From the NCBI GenBank assembly GCA_016787895.1, contig JAEUTN010000001.1:62001-126000 (forward strand): 64,000 bases of DNA, given 5' to 3'. Below the pieces are notes generated by a model. That model had not been told where the DNA came from. It did not search any database and was given only the letters and a program-made list of their open reading frames with translations. A program made the translations under genes and the position numbers. The DNA is from Bacteroidia bacterium (GTDB lineage: Bacteria > Bacteroidota > Bacteroidia > B-17B0 > Aurantibacillaceae). Shown in pieces: positions 44,873-54,224 of the stretch (position 1 is its first letter; every line of letters starts with the position of its first letter).

Positions 44873-46429
44873 TTATTTTGGAAGCAACACGATATAAGGA
44901 ATGATGATCTCTTCCAAACTAACCCCACCGTGCTGAAAGGTGTTTTTGTAATAACTCACATAGTGGTTAAAGTTATTGGGATAGGCAAAAAACCGATCTT
45001 CTCTGGCAAACACAAAGCGTGAACTGGGGTGTTGAACCGGTAAAAACGCATCGCCCGGGTTTTTAATTTCAAACACTTCACGGGGGTTGTAATCCAGAGC
45101 CTTGCCTTGTTTGTAACGCAGGTTGGTATTTACGTTGCGGTCGCCTAAAATTTTGGTGGGCTCTTTTACGTGCACCGTACCATGGTCGGTGGTAATAACG
45201 AGTTTGATTTTTTTACCGGCCAGTTGTTTCAAAATATCAAATAAAGGCGAGTGTTCAAACCAACTGTAGGTGATGCCTCTGTAGGCGGCTTCGTTTTCGG
45301 CCAATTCACGTATCACTTCCATTTCGGTACGGGCATGGCTCAGCATGTCAACAAAATTGTATACAATCACATTCAGTTTGTTCTGCAACAGATTACTGAT
45401 GTTATCGGCTAATTTTTTACCGGCCTGAAAATTGGTGATTTTGGTATAGGACATTTTAAAATCCTTACCCAAACGTTTCATCTGAGCCTGCATAAAAAAC
45501 TCCTCGTTCATATTTTTTCCCCCCTCCTCTTCATCGTCCAGCCATTTGTCGGGAAAACGCTTGGCGATTTCACCGGGCATTAAACCGCTGAAAATAGCGT
45601 TGCGGGCGTATTGTGTGGCGGTTGGCAAAATACTGAAATAGGTTTCCTCCGTCTCCGTGCGATAGTATTCCTGTAACAGGGGTTGAATGATTTTCCATTG
45701 ATCATAACGCAAATTATCAATCAACACAAAAAATACCGTTTCATCCGAGTCCAGCTCCTTCATGAATTTATTTTTCACCAGAGTATGGCTCATGGTAGGC
45801 GGATTCGGGTTTTTGCCATTCAGCCAGGAGATGTAATTTTTTTCGATGAACTTAAAAAACTGATTATTGGCGTCCGACTTTTGCATGTGTAACACTTCCA
45901 GCATGCTTTTGTCCTGCAACTGATCCATTTCGAGTTCCCAGTAGATAATCTTTTTATAGATTTCGGCCCACTCTTCCCAGTTGGGATTACCGTTGATGCT
46001 CATGCCAATGTTCCCAAACTCTTTGCGGTAATCGGTATTGGTTTTTTCACTTACCAAACGGCGGTTATCGAGGGCTTTTTTAAGGGCAAGCAAAATCTGG
46101 CTGGGGTTCACCGGTTTGATGAGGTAGTCGGCAATTTTTCCGCCAATGGCATCATCCATAATATGTTCTTCCTCACTTTTGGTGATCATAATCACCGGAA
46201 GATCGTTGTTTACTTGTTTGATTTTCAGTAAAGCATCCAATCCACTGATACCCGGCATGTTTTCGTCGAGCAACACCGCGCTTAAACCATTGTTTTCTTT
46301 CACCACATCCACAGCTTCGTCCCCGCTTCTTGCGGTAAGCACCTCGTAGCCCTTTCCTTCCAGAAAAAGAATATGGGGTTTCAGCAATTCAATCTCATCG
46401 TCGGTCCAGAGTATTTTAATTTTGTCCAT
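44873..46429 (-). CDS. porX: PorX-type response regulator with PglZ/alkaline phosphatase-like domain
   Basis: 518 residues from ATG 46429; an in-frame TTG at 46447 is less likely. Residues 1-120 are a receiver domain (KIKILWTDDEIELL, phosphorylation Asp55 in VLLDENMPG, Lys in YLIKPVNP). Residues about 200-518 form a PglZ domain of the alkaline phosphatase superfamily: VFFVLIDNLRYDQWKIIQ, candidate nucleophile Thr in ILPTATQYARNAIFSG, and metal ligands in VITTDHGTVHV. This fusion is PorX, which with the histidine kinase PorY controls T9SS gene expression and binds zinc; its phosphatase domain acts on oligonucleotides in other species. No porY or sigP is in the window. The gene is followed directly by tsaE and is divergent from the HD gene. 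Confidence 0.93.
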   Translation of the reverse strand: MDKIKILWTDDEIELLKPHILFLEGKGYEVLTARSGDEAVDVVKENNGLSAVLLDENMPGISGLDALLKIKQVNNDLPVIMITKSEEEHIMDDAIGGKIADYLIKPVNPSQILLALKKALDNRRLVSEKTNTDYRKEFGNIGMSINGNPNWEEWAEIYKKIIYWELEMDQLQDKSMLEVLHMQKSDANNQFFKFIEKNYISWLNGKNPNPPTMSHTLVKNKFMKELDSDETVFFVLIDNLRYDQWKIIQPLLQEYYRTETEETYFSILPTATQYARNAIFSGLMPGEIAKRFPDKWLDDEEEGGKNMNEEFFMQAQMKRLGKDFKMSYTKITNFQAGKKLADNISNLLQNKLNVIVYNFVDMLSHARTEMEVIRELAENEAAYRGITYSWFEHSPLFDILKQLAGKKIKLVITTDHGTVHVKEPTKILGDRNVNTNLRYKQGKALDYNPREVFEIKNPGDAFLPVQHPSSRFVFAREDRFFAYPNNFNHYVSYYKNTFQHGGVSLEEIIIPYIVLLPK

Positions 46430-46500
46430 ATTTGAGGTGTTATTCAACGAATAACGGCTTAAATTTATAGCTATTGTTTTAATTAACGAATTTTAGGCAG

Positions 46501-47736
46501 ATGCCCACCAACAAACGAAAAATCATCAACGACCCCATCTACGGTTTTGTAAGCATTCCCAATGAACTCATATACGACCTCATCAATCACCCCTGGTTTC
46601 AACGCTTAAGGCGCATCAAACAACTGGGCCTCACCAACCTGGTGTATCCAGGAGCACTGCACACCCGTTTTCATCACGCCATTGGGGCCATGCACCTTAT
46701 GCAGGATGCTGTAAACACCTTAAAACAAAAGGAAGTTGATATTAACGAAAAGGAAGAAGAGGCCGTGCTGGTGGCTATTTTACTGCACGACATCGGGCAT
46801 GGTCCGTTTTCGCACGCGCTTGAACACAGCATTGTAAAGAGCATAAAACACGAAGAACTCAGCGAGTTGTTCATGGACCGGCTGAACGAGGAGTTCAACG
46901 GCAAACTGAGTCTGGCCATCACCATTTTTCAGAACCGTTACAAAAAAAAGTTCCTGCACCAATTGGTAAGTTCTCAGCTGGACATGGACCGGCTGGATTA
47001 CCTTAAACGCGATAGTTTTTTTACCGGCGTTGTGGAGGGGGTTATCAGCAGCGAACGCATCATCAAAATGCTGAACGTGAGTAAGGATAAACTGGTGGTG
47101 GAACACAAGGGCATTTACAGCATCGAAAAATTTTTAATCGCGAGGAGGCTGATGTACTGGCAGGTGTACCTGCACAAAACCGTGTTGAGTTCCGAAAATC
47201 TTTTGGTGAAAATTCTACAAAGGGCCAAGGAACTGTCGTCAAAAGGACGGGAGTTGTTTGCCACCCCGGCTTTTTCGGTGTTTCTTAAAAACAAATACAA
47301 ACACAAGGATTTTTTAAATACTAAAAGTTTGCTTGAGCAGTTTGCAAAACTCGACGACAATGATCTGGTGGCCTCTATCAAAGTGTGGGCTGATGACGAG
47401 GACCCCATACTCAGCCGTTTAAGCAACAACCTGCTCAACCGCAAATTGTACAAGGTGGAAATGGGCAATTCGGCCAGCCCACCGGCCTATATAAATGGTC
47501 TAAAAACCGCGGTTTGCAAGAAATACGGAATACGCGCTGATGAATCGGATTATTTTGTGTTCAGCGGAACCGTGAACAACAGTGCCTACAATGAAAAAAG
47601 CATTAACATCAACATTCTCATGAACGATGGCAGTTTGGTGGATGTAGCCACAGCCAGCGATTTACTGAACCTGAAAAGCCTGAGCAAAACCGTGAGCAAA
47701 CATTATTTGTGTTACCCTAAGGACCTCAAAAGCTGA
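46501..47736 (+). CDS. HD-domain phosphohydrolase (SAMHD1/dGTPase-like)
   Basis: 411 residues. The HD metal site is visible as RFHHAIGAMHLM (about 58-69) and AILLHDIGHGPFSHALEHS (about 92-110), with a later Asp in QLDMDRLDYLKRDSFFTG (about 160-177). The length and arrangement match bacterial relatives of SAMHD1, dNTP triphosphohydrolases that remove triphosphate from deoxynucleotides; cytoplasmic. The C-terminal third (from about 300) is family-specific and unannotated. It diverges from porX with 71 bp between the start codons. Confidence 0.9.
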   Translation: MPTNKRKIINDPIYGFVSIPNELIYDLINHPWFQRLRRIKQLGLTNLVYPGALHTRFHHAIGAMHLMQDAVNTLKQKEVDINEKEEEAVLVAILLHDIGHGPFSHALEHSIVKSIKHEELSELFMDRLNEEFNGKLSLAITIFQNRYKKKFLHQLVSSQLDMDRLDYLKRDSFFTGVVEGVISSERIIKMLNVSKDKLVVEHKGIYSIEKFLIARRLMYWQVYLHKTVLSSENLLVKILQRAKELSSKGRELFATPAFSVFLKNKYKHKDFLNTKSLLEQFAKLDDNDLVASIKVWADDEDPILSRLSNNLLNRKLYKVEMGNSASPPAYINGLKTAVCKKYGIRADESDYFVFSGTVNNSAYNEKSININILMNDGSLVDVATASDLLNLKSLSKTVSKHYLCYPKDLKS

Positions 47737-47784
47737 AGGTTTTGAAAACACCCGGATTAGCCTTAAACTTGAACTTTTAAACCC

Positions 47785-49857
47785 ATGAAACAACTTTTTA
47801 TCACCTTGAGTTTGGCCGCCCTCCTGGCCTCCTGCCATTCTAATTCCACTGAACAGGAAAACAAAGCTGCGAACAGCGCTGCAAATCAAGCGACTGAACC
47901 TTTTGAGCATGTTGCAGAACAATTTGCCGACCTTAGAGTACTGCGCTATCAGGTAAAGGATTTTGATGCACTCGACCTGAAAACCAAAACCTTATTGTAT
48001 TATCTCTACGAAGCCGCGCTTTGCGGAAGAGATATCAATTACGACCAGAATTACAAGTACAACCTGGCCGTACGCAAAACCCTGGAGGCCTTACTGAGCA
48101 CCAAAAGTCACGACAACGAATCAGAGGAGTTTAAACAATTGGAAACCTACGCCAAACGCGTGTGGTTCAGTAACGGCATCCACCATCATTACAATAATGA
48201 TAAATTTGTGCCTGAGTGTTCAAAGGAATTTTTTATTCATGCCCTCAGCCATGTTGATGAAAAATACCTGCCCTTGCAAAACGGACAAAACAAAGCGGCC
48301 TTTGTTTCTTTTATTGCCGATGTGATTTTCAATCCTGAAATCGCTCCTAAAAAAGTAAGCCTCGATTCCAAAAAAGACCTGATTTTATCTTCGGCCGTGA
48401 ATTTTTACGAAGGTGTGAACCAGGCGGAAGCCTCGGCCTTTTATTCAGCGCAGGTGGATAGTACAAGCGATGAACAACCCATGTATGGCTTGAACAGCAA
48501 GCTGGTAAAAGAAAATGGTAAACTCGTTGAAAAAGTGTACAAAGTGGGCGGCATGTACAGCTGGGCCATTGAGAAAATGGTGTTCTGGCTTGAAAAAGCC
48601 ATAGAAGTGAGTGAAAACGAACAACAGAAAAAAGCACTTCAGGCTCTTGTAACCTATTACAAAACCGGGCAATTAAAAGATTTTGATACATACAACATTG
48701 CCTGGGTGAATGATACGGCCAGTGTTGTTGACGTGGTGAACGGTTTTATTGAAGTGTATCAGGATCCTCTGGGTAAAAAAGGCTCGTTTGAATCGGTAGT
48801 GTCCATCAAAGATTTTGAAGCCAGTAAACGCATTGCTAAAATCGGAGCCAAGGCCCAATGGTTCGAGGACCAATCGCCAATTATGGCGGAACACAAAAAG
48901 AAAAAAGTAACCGGTATTTCCGCCAAAGTTATCAATGCTGTGGTAGAAAGCGGTGATGCGGCGCCCAGCACACCCATTGGCATCAATTTGCCCAACAACG
49001 AGTGGATTCGCGAAAAACACGGCAGCAAATCGGTTAATCTGGGCAATATTGTGGAAGCCTATGAACAGGCCGCCGGAGGCAGTGTGGTGGATGAATTTTA
49101 TTACAACGAAGAAATCAAAAAACGCGTGAAGGAATATGCCCCTCTGGCGGATAAATTACATACCGATATGCACGAGGTGATTGGTCATGCCAGTGGAAAA
49201 ATAGACACCCTGGTGGGGCAACCCCATGAAACGCTTAAAAATTATGCCAGCGCTTTGGAAGAAGGTCGCGCTGATTTGGTGGCTTTGTATTATCTGATGG
49301 ACCCCAAATTGGTGGAGCTTGGCGTGATGCCTTCTCTGGATTACGGAAAAGCCGCTTATGATGAATACATCACAAAAGGTTTAATTGTGCAATTATCACG
49401 CATTAAATTGGGCAATTCTCTTGAAGAAGCCCACATGCGCAACCGCCAAATGATTGCCAACTGGGCCTATGAAAAAGGCAAGGCCAAAAAGGTAATCGAG
49501 AAAAAGCAGGAGAATGGCAAAACCTATTTTGTGGTAAATGATTATGAGGCCCTCAGAACGCTTTTCGGCGACTTGCTGAGAGAAACCCAGCGTATAAAGT
49601 CGCAAGGCGATTATAAGGCAGGTAAAGCCTTAATAGAGGGGTATGGCGTAAAGATAGATCCCGTATTACACAAGGAGGTATTGGCCCGCTACGAAAAACT
49701 GAACATTGCCCCTTACGCCGGTTTTATTCAACCCAAATTGGTTCCGGTAATGGTGGACGGGAAAATTACTGATGTTAAAATTGAATACCCGAAAGACTTT
49801 AAGGCTCAAATGCTGGAGTACGGAAAAAATTACGCCCTATTGCCGAGCTACAATTGA
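47785..49857 (+). CDS. Dipeptidyl-peptidase III (M49), lipoprotein
   Basis: 690 residues. A lipoprotein signal (MKQLFITLSLAALLASCHSN, Cys about 17) places it in the envelope. The zinc site shows both M49 motifs: HEVIGH (about 463-468, the HExxGH motif) and EEGRAD (about 492-497). M49 enzymes remove dipeptides from the N-terminus of short peptides. Here the second motif has Gly where many relatives have Cys (EECRAD), a tolerated change. It follows the HD gene by 48 bp and ends in a terminator. Confidence 0.92.
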   Translation: MKQLFITLSLAALLASCHSNSTEQENKAANSAANQATEPFEHVAEQFADLRVLRYQVKDFDALDLKTKTLLYYLYEAALCGRDINYDQNYKYNLAVRKTLEALLSTKSHDNESEEFKQLETYAKRVWFSNGIHHHYNNDKFVPECSKEFFIHALSHVDEKYLPLQNGQNKAAFVSFIADVIFNPEIAPKKVSLDSKKDLILSSAVNFYEGVNQAEASAFYSAQVDSTSDEQPMYGLNSKLVKENGKLVEKVYKVGGMYSWAIEKMVFWLEKAIEVSENEQQKKALQALVTYYKTGQLKDFDTYNIAWVNDTASVVDVVNGFIEVYQDPLGKKGSFESVVSIKDFEASKRIAKIGAKAQWFEDQSPIMAEHKKKKVTGISAKVINAVVESGDAAPSTPIGINLPNNEWIREKHGSKSVNLGNIVEAYEQAAGGSVVDEFYYNEEIKKRVKEYAPLADKLHTDMHEVIGHASGKIDTLVGQPHETLKNYASALEEGRADLVALYYLMDPKLVELGVMPSLDYGKAAYDEYITKGLIVQLSRIKLGNSLEEAHMRNRQMIANWAYEKGKAKKVIEKKQENGKTYFVVNDYEALRTLFGDLLRETQRIKSQGDYKAGKALIEGYGVKIDPVLHKEVLARYEKLNIAPYAGFIQPKLVPVMVDGKITDVKIEYPKDFKAQMLEYGKNYALLPSYN

Positions 49858-49886
49858 TACTTAAAATACACTTGATTTAATACAAT

Positions 49887-49917
49887 GAAACCGGATTTAG
49901 TTCCGGTTTCTTTTTTT
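49887..49917 (+). terminator. Terminator after the dipeptidyl peptidase gene, overlapping the convergent gene
   Basis: Perfect 9-bp stem GAAACCGGA / TCCGGTTTC with a 6-base loop and a run of eight T on the plus strand. It covers the last codons of the convergent minus-strand gene, whose stop TAA lies inside the loop (49897-49899). Confidence 0.85.
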
Positions 49918-50325
49918 ATCGCAATTACCGCACTCGGGAAACCAAATCTCAATCGCATCCGGAAGTTCAGTGAGGTGACCTCCCTCCTCCTCCTCTGCTT
50001 TGATGTCGGTAAAAAAAAGTTTTGTGGAGCTGCTTAAACCTTTCAGGAAATTAAGCATTTCAGATGTGAGTTTGTTGGAGTGTCCTTCGAACACCTTGGT
50101 TTCGCGTTTTAATTTGATGTGTAAACGGTAGTAAAGGATGCGGCTTTCGGTTGGGTTGCCAAAACGATCCATCACGATGAGTTGGTCGCTGGTATTATCA
50201 AATACCGCTTTGGCCAGGTTGGAACTCTTCCTCACTTTGATGCTGGGTGGATCCTGGGCAAATAGTGAAACGCATGCATTCAGCATTCCCATCAGCAATA
50301 ACAGGTACTTTACAGAATTGAACAT
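49897..50325 (-). CDS. Secreted protein with GldM C-terminal-like beta domain
   Basis: 142 residues with signal peptide (MFNSVKYLLLLMGMLNACVSLFAQ). The mature part (YYRLHIKLKRETKVFEGHSN, LTSEMLNFLKGLSSSTKLFF, TDIKAEEEEGGHLTELPDAI) resembles the C-terminal beta domain of the T9SS motor protein GldM (a strand pattern with a conserved F-x-x-I-K-A segment). Detached single domains of this kind occur in Bacteroidota; the role here is inferred only. It ends CGNCDKKRNRN, with a C-x-x-C that could bind metal or form a disulfide. The final codons are shared with the terminator of the convergent gene. Confidence 0.68.
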   Translation of the reverse strand: MFNSVKYLLLLMGMLNACVSLFAQDPPSIKVRKSSNLAKAVFDNTSDQLIVMDRFGNPTESRILYYRLHIKLKRETKVFEGHSNKLTSEMLNFLKGLSSSTKLFFTDIKAEEEEGGHLTELPDAIEIWFPECGNCDKKRNRN

Positions 50326-50344
50326 GCTTTTAGGTGCAAGTAAA

Positions 50345-52813
50345 CTATTTCAGGAGCTCCATCGCTTCCTGAATCGGAATCTGTTCGTTTTTGAAAGTCG
50401 CAATGGTGAAGGCATCGGTAAAACCTTTTGCTTCTAACTCTTTGCGGTGTTTTTCCGCATCGCTGTAGCTGGCAAAACTTCCCGAGGTGTAACGAACACC
50501 GCCAACCGAAGTGGTTTGTTTTTCAATGTCGTTCAAATCCTTGATCTTTTCTTCCATTATGGCGATCAAACCCGGTTTTTTCAAAGGAGCGCCCAGCTGC
50601 ACTTTAAACGCTACAAGGCTTTTATCAACCGAAGAAAAGATTTTGTCTTCGTTCATGTCCTCTACATATTCCCTGTCAACCGTAGCTTTGGTTTGATTCA
50701 AAGGCACCCGCTTTCCTCCTTTATAAGCAGTAACGAAAGCGTCGCTATAACCCTGGATAACCAAATCAGCCCGCACAGAAGCGGCCTGCTCAATGGATTT
50801 GTATCCTTTGGTCACATAGCGGTAAATGTTCTCAGCGGTTTTTAATTCTAACACATTGGTAGAGGTGTTAAAAATGCTGGTTGAAATCCGGTTTCTGAAG
50901 GCACCCAATTGCACACGGTAAATTACGTCTTCAGGATTAAACGATTCCTCAGCCTCTGCCAGTTCTCGGTTGGCTTTAATTTCCTTGGCTTTGGTTTTCA
51001 TGCCCAGGGTACGCAAGCTGTCTTTCACTTCAGGTGTTGCATTGGTAAATTCATCGCCAAACAATCCGGCAAAATAATCATCGCCTTCCATTTGAGTACG
51101 AATGGTATCCCCGTCCTCACTGATCGTAATACTCATGAGATCCTCAAGCTCCTTTCTCAATAAAGCATCTATATCCTCTTCCTGTATCTTCTCAACTTTT
51201 TTGCCTGCTACTTTGGCTACCTTGGCCGTGGAGTTTCCGGAGAGCCTAAACTCTTCCTTTCGTTTCACCGCGTCGGCCAGATTATCGTATTTGCCGGTGG
51301 TATATACAACTGTTCCATCATCAAGTGTGGTGGAAATGATGTCGCCAATACTTAAAAGATAAGCCAGTTCGTCGGAAGGGATGGGACCGTTATACCTTAC
51401 GAGTTCAACCGTGTACTCGTCTTTTTGCTCATCTTTTTTGCTTTTCTTAGGTTTAGCGGCAAAAGCGTTGTACACCACCTGAATTTCACGGTCGGTGCTG
51501 AGGGTATCGTTCAGATAAGCTTCATAGTAGTCCTTCCAATAGGCGTCGGTTTGCGCAACGCCCCTGGCGTTCACAGGAAATCCGGCTGGGGTGTTCGGTT
51601 CATCATCGCGGTAATTCGGAATGCCATCGTTATCATCATCGCTTGGACAACCGTTCAAATCCACTTTGGCGCCGGCTACTGTTCCCAGACAATCGTCGTT
51701 CAGGTCAGGAATACTGTCCTTGTCCTCATCTGCATTATCAAAAGCCAGCCAGAACGCGTCGCTAAGCGTATCGGCATAGGTTTTGGATTTGGGTTTGGTA
51801 ATGAGATCGTATTGAAAAGCGAAAGAAGCGTAGGAAAAATTATCGTTTTTACTGTTTCCTTTTCTGGTGCCAAGGCTGTTTTCAGTAATGCCGTCGATGT
51901 AATCTGTTCCTGAAAAATAGTACTGCCAGTTGAGTTTCATGTTTACCCTGTCGTTCACCCGGGTAATGATACCAAAGCCAAAAGGAAAGGCAATGGAACG
52001 TTCGTTGTATTTACCAAACCCATCCAGATTTAACTCACGGATATCGGACTCGTAATTGTAATCTCTTACCAGGTCCTTGGCTTCCTGGGCTCCGGCGCTT
52101 CCTTCCGGTAAATCTTTAATGCTGCCGTCTTTCCAGTAATAATAGGTTTTACCACTGGCGTCTTTAATGTCTGTTTTACTGAGGTATTCAAATCCGCTGA
52201 CCCCAAAACTCACGTAAGGCCTTACCCGGTAACGTTGCGGAATAAAATTACCAAAGTCATAAACCAGGTTTAAACCTCCCGAACGAATTTCAGAAACCAT
52301 GTTTTCGTGGCGATCCGGTAAATTTTCACTGGCAGCCACCTTGCCGAACATAACGGTAAAATTCAATTCAAGGTAACGGAACAAACGTTGTGAAATATCG
52401 AGGTTAAATGCGGGTCTTCCTTTTAAGGTAGGTTGAAAATGTTTGGAATACAGGTCGCCGGTGTAGCCGAGTTTACCGAAACCCAAAGCTATTTTTGGTC
52501 TAAAATCGCTGATCTCAAGGGTACTGGTATCCTGCTCCATGCCCTCGTTTTGCATAAAATAATCGTAGCGGAAAAGGGGTTCAGCACCAACCGTGTCAGT
52601 GGGAATCACCTGATCATTCAATACCTTATACGTTGAATCCCCAAGTTCTACCGGACCTTTATAAAACTGAGGAGGTTCAGGTTCGTTGATGTAATATTGA
52701 AGTAATTGCTCATAAGACAAACTGTCGAGAGCCGCGTACTTAAGAGAATCCGGCTCCTGCGAACGGATGTTAAGCGATAAAAAAGTAAGAAGAAGGAGAG
52801 CAACTCTCTTCAT
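50345..52813 (-). CDS. Outer-membrane-associated protein with TSP3 calcium loops and SPOR-like tail
   Basis: 822 residues from ATG 52813; an extension further upstream overlaps the next gene and is rejected. After the signal peptide, residues about 70-375 look like an outer-membrane barrel or large beta domain (RPKIALGFGKLGYTGDLYS ... RVRPYVSFGVSGFEYLSK ... NMKLNWQYYFSGTDYIDG). Residues about 385-425 hold thrombospondin type 3-like calcium loops (DEDKDSIPDLNDDC, DDDNDGIPNYRDDE). The C-terminal half contains three SPOR-like segments, including VIYRVQLGAFRN and VAFKVQLGAP, ending AIATFKNEQIPIQEAMELLK-like. SPOR domains bind denuded peptidoglycan at division sites. The tail resembles that of the next gene upstream. 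Function unknown, envelope role likely. Confidence 0.82.
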   Translation of the reverse strand: MKRVALLLLTFLSLNIRSQEPDSLKYAALDSLSYEQLLQYYINEPEPPQFYKGPVELGDSTYKVLNDQVIPTDTVGAEPLFRYDYFMQNEGMEQDTSTLEISDFRPKIALGFGKLGYTGDLYSKHFQPTLKGRPAFNLDISQRLFRYLELNFTVMFGKVAASENLPDRHENMVSEIRSGGLNLVYDFGNFIPQRYRVRPYVSFGVSGFEYLSKTDIKDASGKTYYYWKDGSIKDLPEGSAGAQEAKDLVRDYNYESDIRELNLDGFGKYNERSIAFPFGFGIITRVNDRVNMKLNWQYYFSGTDYIDGITENSLGTRKGNSKNDNFSYASFAFQYDLITKPKSKTYADTLSDAFWLAFDNADEDKDSIPDLNDDCLGTVAGAKVDLNGCPSDDDNDGIPNYRDDEPNTPAGFPVNARGVAQTDAYWKDYYEAYLNDTLSTDREIQVVYNAFAAKPKKSKKDEQKDEYTVELVRYNGPIPSDELAYLLSIGDIISTTLDDGTVVYTTGKYDNLADAVKRKEEFRLSGNSTAKVAKVAGKKVEKIQEEDIDALLRKELEDLMSITISEDGDTIRTQMEGDDYFAGLFGDEFTNATPEVKDSLRTLGMKTKAKEIKANRELAEAEESFNPEDVIYRVQLGAFRNRISTSIFNTSTNVLELKTAENIYRYVTKGYKSIEQAASVRADLVIQGYSDAFVTAYKGGKRVPLNQTKATVDREYVEDMNEDKIFSSVDKSLVAFKVQLGAPLKKPGLIAIMEEKIKDLNDIEKQTTSVGGVRYTSGSFASYSDAEKHRKELEAKGFTDAFTIATFKNEQIPIQEAMELLK

Positions 52814-52848
52814 ATAGGTAGTTAATGGGGTAAAAATAATCAAATTTT

Positions 52849-54150
52849 TTATTTGAACCATTTTTGATTGAGTGTCATGAGTGCTTCCTGCACTGTAATT
52901 CGTTTTCCGTTGTTATACGCCACCACAAAGGCGCTTTTGATGCCGTTGTTGCGGATGGTTTGTTCCCTTTTCTCTCTGGCTGTTTTATAGGCGCCAAATG
53001 AGCCGTACATAAACTTCGAATACCCTTCCTGAAATTCACTGCGTATGTTTTCTTTTAGTTTAAACTTACGCTTCAGGCTTTGCGCGTTGACTTTTGCATT
53101 ATTGAAGGCGCCGATTTGAACAGCAAAAATAGTGGTGTTTTGCTGCTGTTTTGCCTGTTGCTCCAGTTTTTCCTGAGTTTTAGTTTCCTTTGTATTTTCA
53201 GCGTTGGTGGTTACGACAGTGTTTGATTTTGGGGCTTCCGTTTTCGTTTCCGCCTGAGCCGGCGCGGAGGTGTTATCAAAACGCAGGGTTTGTTCGGGGG
53301 CAAGCGTTTTTTTACTTTGATTATGTTCCAGGTAAGAGTATTCCCCTTTTAAAAGAAGGGACTCGCAATTCGATTCACACACTAAAACGTAACTCACTTT
53401 CAACTCTTCTTTTTCAGGAACACTTACCCATACAAATTTGATTTTACCATCGGCAATTGAAAACGAACTGCCGTCGGTTTTTAGCGCTTTGGCACTGAAG
53501 CCCGGCTCCAAATTATCGCTGTATCTTGCAAATCCTTTGGTGATGCCTTTTTTGATGGTTAATTCTATCTTTTTTTCATTATATGTTTTACCATCCTGCA
53601 CGTTTCTCAACACTTCAATAATTCCCGCGGGCTCTGAATGCGATGATTCTGCCACAGTACCGGTGGTTTGAGCAGGAGTATCAGTGGTTGTAGCCGACTC
53701 ACTCAAACCGGTTTCACCTTCATTAAGCACTATCATTTCTGTGGCCTGCAGGTCAACGCTTTTTTTGTCGTTGTTATCAATATAATAGAAGCTGGCTCCC
53801 ATCAGCTTTTTACCATGTGCAACCGAACCGGGTGTGATGCCAACACTCAAAATCAATTCCTCCTCCTCGGGCAATTCATTCCAAGTCCATACCATTTGGC
53901 CTTCCTTCACCGAAAAAGAAGCTTCAGCATTTTCAATTTCCCTGGGAACAAAACCATTTGGAAGGTCCATTTGAAAGGTAGCAAAACCGCTAAGTTGGGC
54001 TTTGGAGATTTTGATTTCAAGTACCGTCTCCTGATCAATTACCAAACTGGATGGGAAATTGGTGCTGATTTTTGGTTCTCCGTTCGGGGCAAGGAAAGGC
54101 AGGAGAAAAAACAGCATGCTGTTAAACAGAACAAGCAAGGGGTATATCAT
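52849..54150 (-). CDS. Envelope protein with SPOR-like C-terminal domain
   Basis: 433 residues. The N-terminal part has a signal peptide (MIYPLLVLFNSMLFFLLPFL) and two related beta domains (about 25-150 and 180-305) with paired phrases ATFQMDLPNGFVPREIENAE and FARYSDNLEPGFSAKALKTD, each followed by a WNELPEEEEL- or WVSVPEKEEL-like turn. A Thr/Ala/Gln-rich linker (about 310-345) leads to a SPOR-like domain (about 350-433, IFAVQIGAFNNAKVNAQSL ... GSFGAYKTAREKREQTI). The same tail closes the downstream gene. I do not recognise a named family. The pair is probably one operon (35 bp between stop and start). Confidence 0.8.
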   Translation of the reverse strand: MIYPLLVLFNSMLFFLLPFLAPNGEPKISTNFPSSLVIDQETVLEIKISKAQLSGFATFQMDLPNGFVPREIENAEASFSVKEGQMVWTWNELPEEEELILSVGITPGSVAHGKKLMGASFYYIDNNDKKSVDLQATEMIVLNEGETGLSESATTTDTPAQTTGTVAESSHSEPAGIIEVLRNVQDGKTYNEKKIELTIKKGITKGFARYSDNLEPGFSAKALKTDGSSFSIADGKIKFVWVSVPEKEELKVSYVLVCESNCESLLLKGEYSYLEHNQSKKTLAPEQTLRFDNTSAPAQAETKTEAPKSNTVVTTNAENTKETKTQEKLEQQAKQQQNTTIFAVQIGAFNNAKVNAQSLKRKFKLKENIRSEFQEGYSKFMYGSFGAYKTAREKREQTIRNNGIKSAFVVAYNNGKRITVQEALMTLNQKWFK

Positions 54151-54224
54151 GCCTCTAAAATAGTGGCATTACCGCCCGCTAAAGCCCGGGCAGTCTTTCA
54201 TTTAGTAACAGCATTCTGTTAACA

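Noticed and set aside
54171-54192. GC-rich inverted repeat after the SDR gene
   Set aside because: Stem of only five base pairs and no T-run; not convincing as a terminator.
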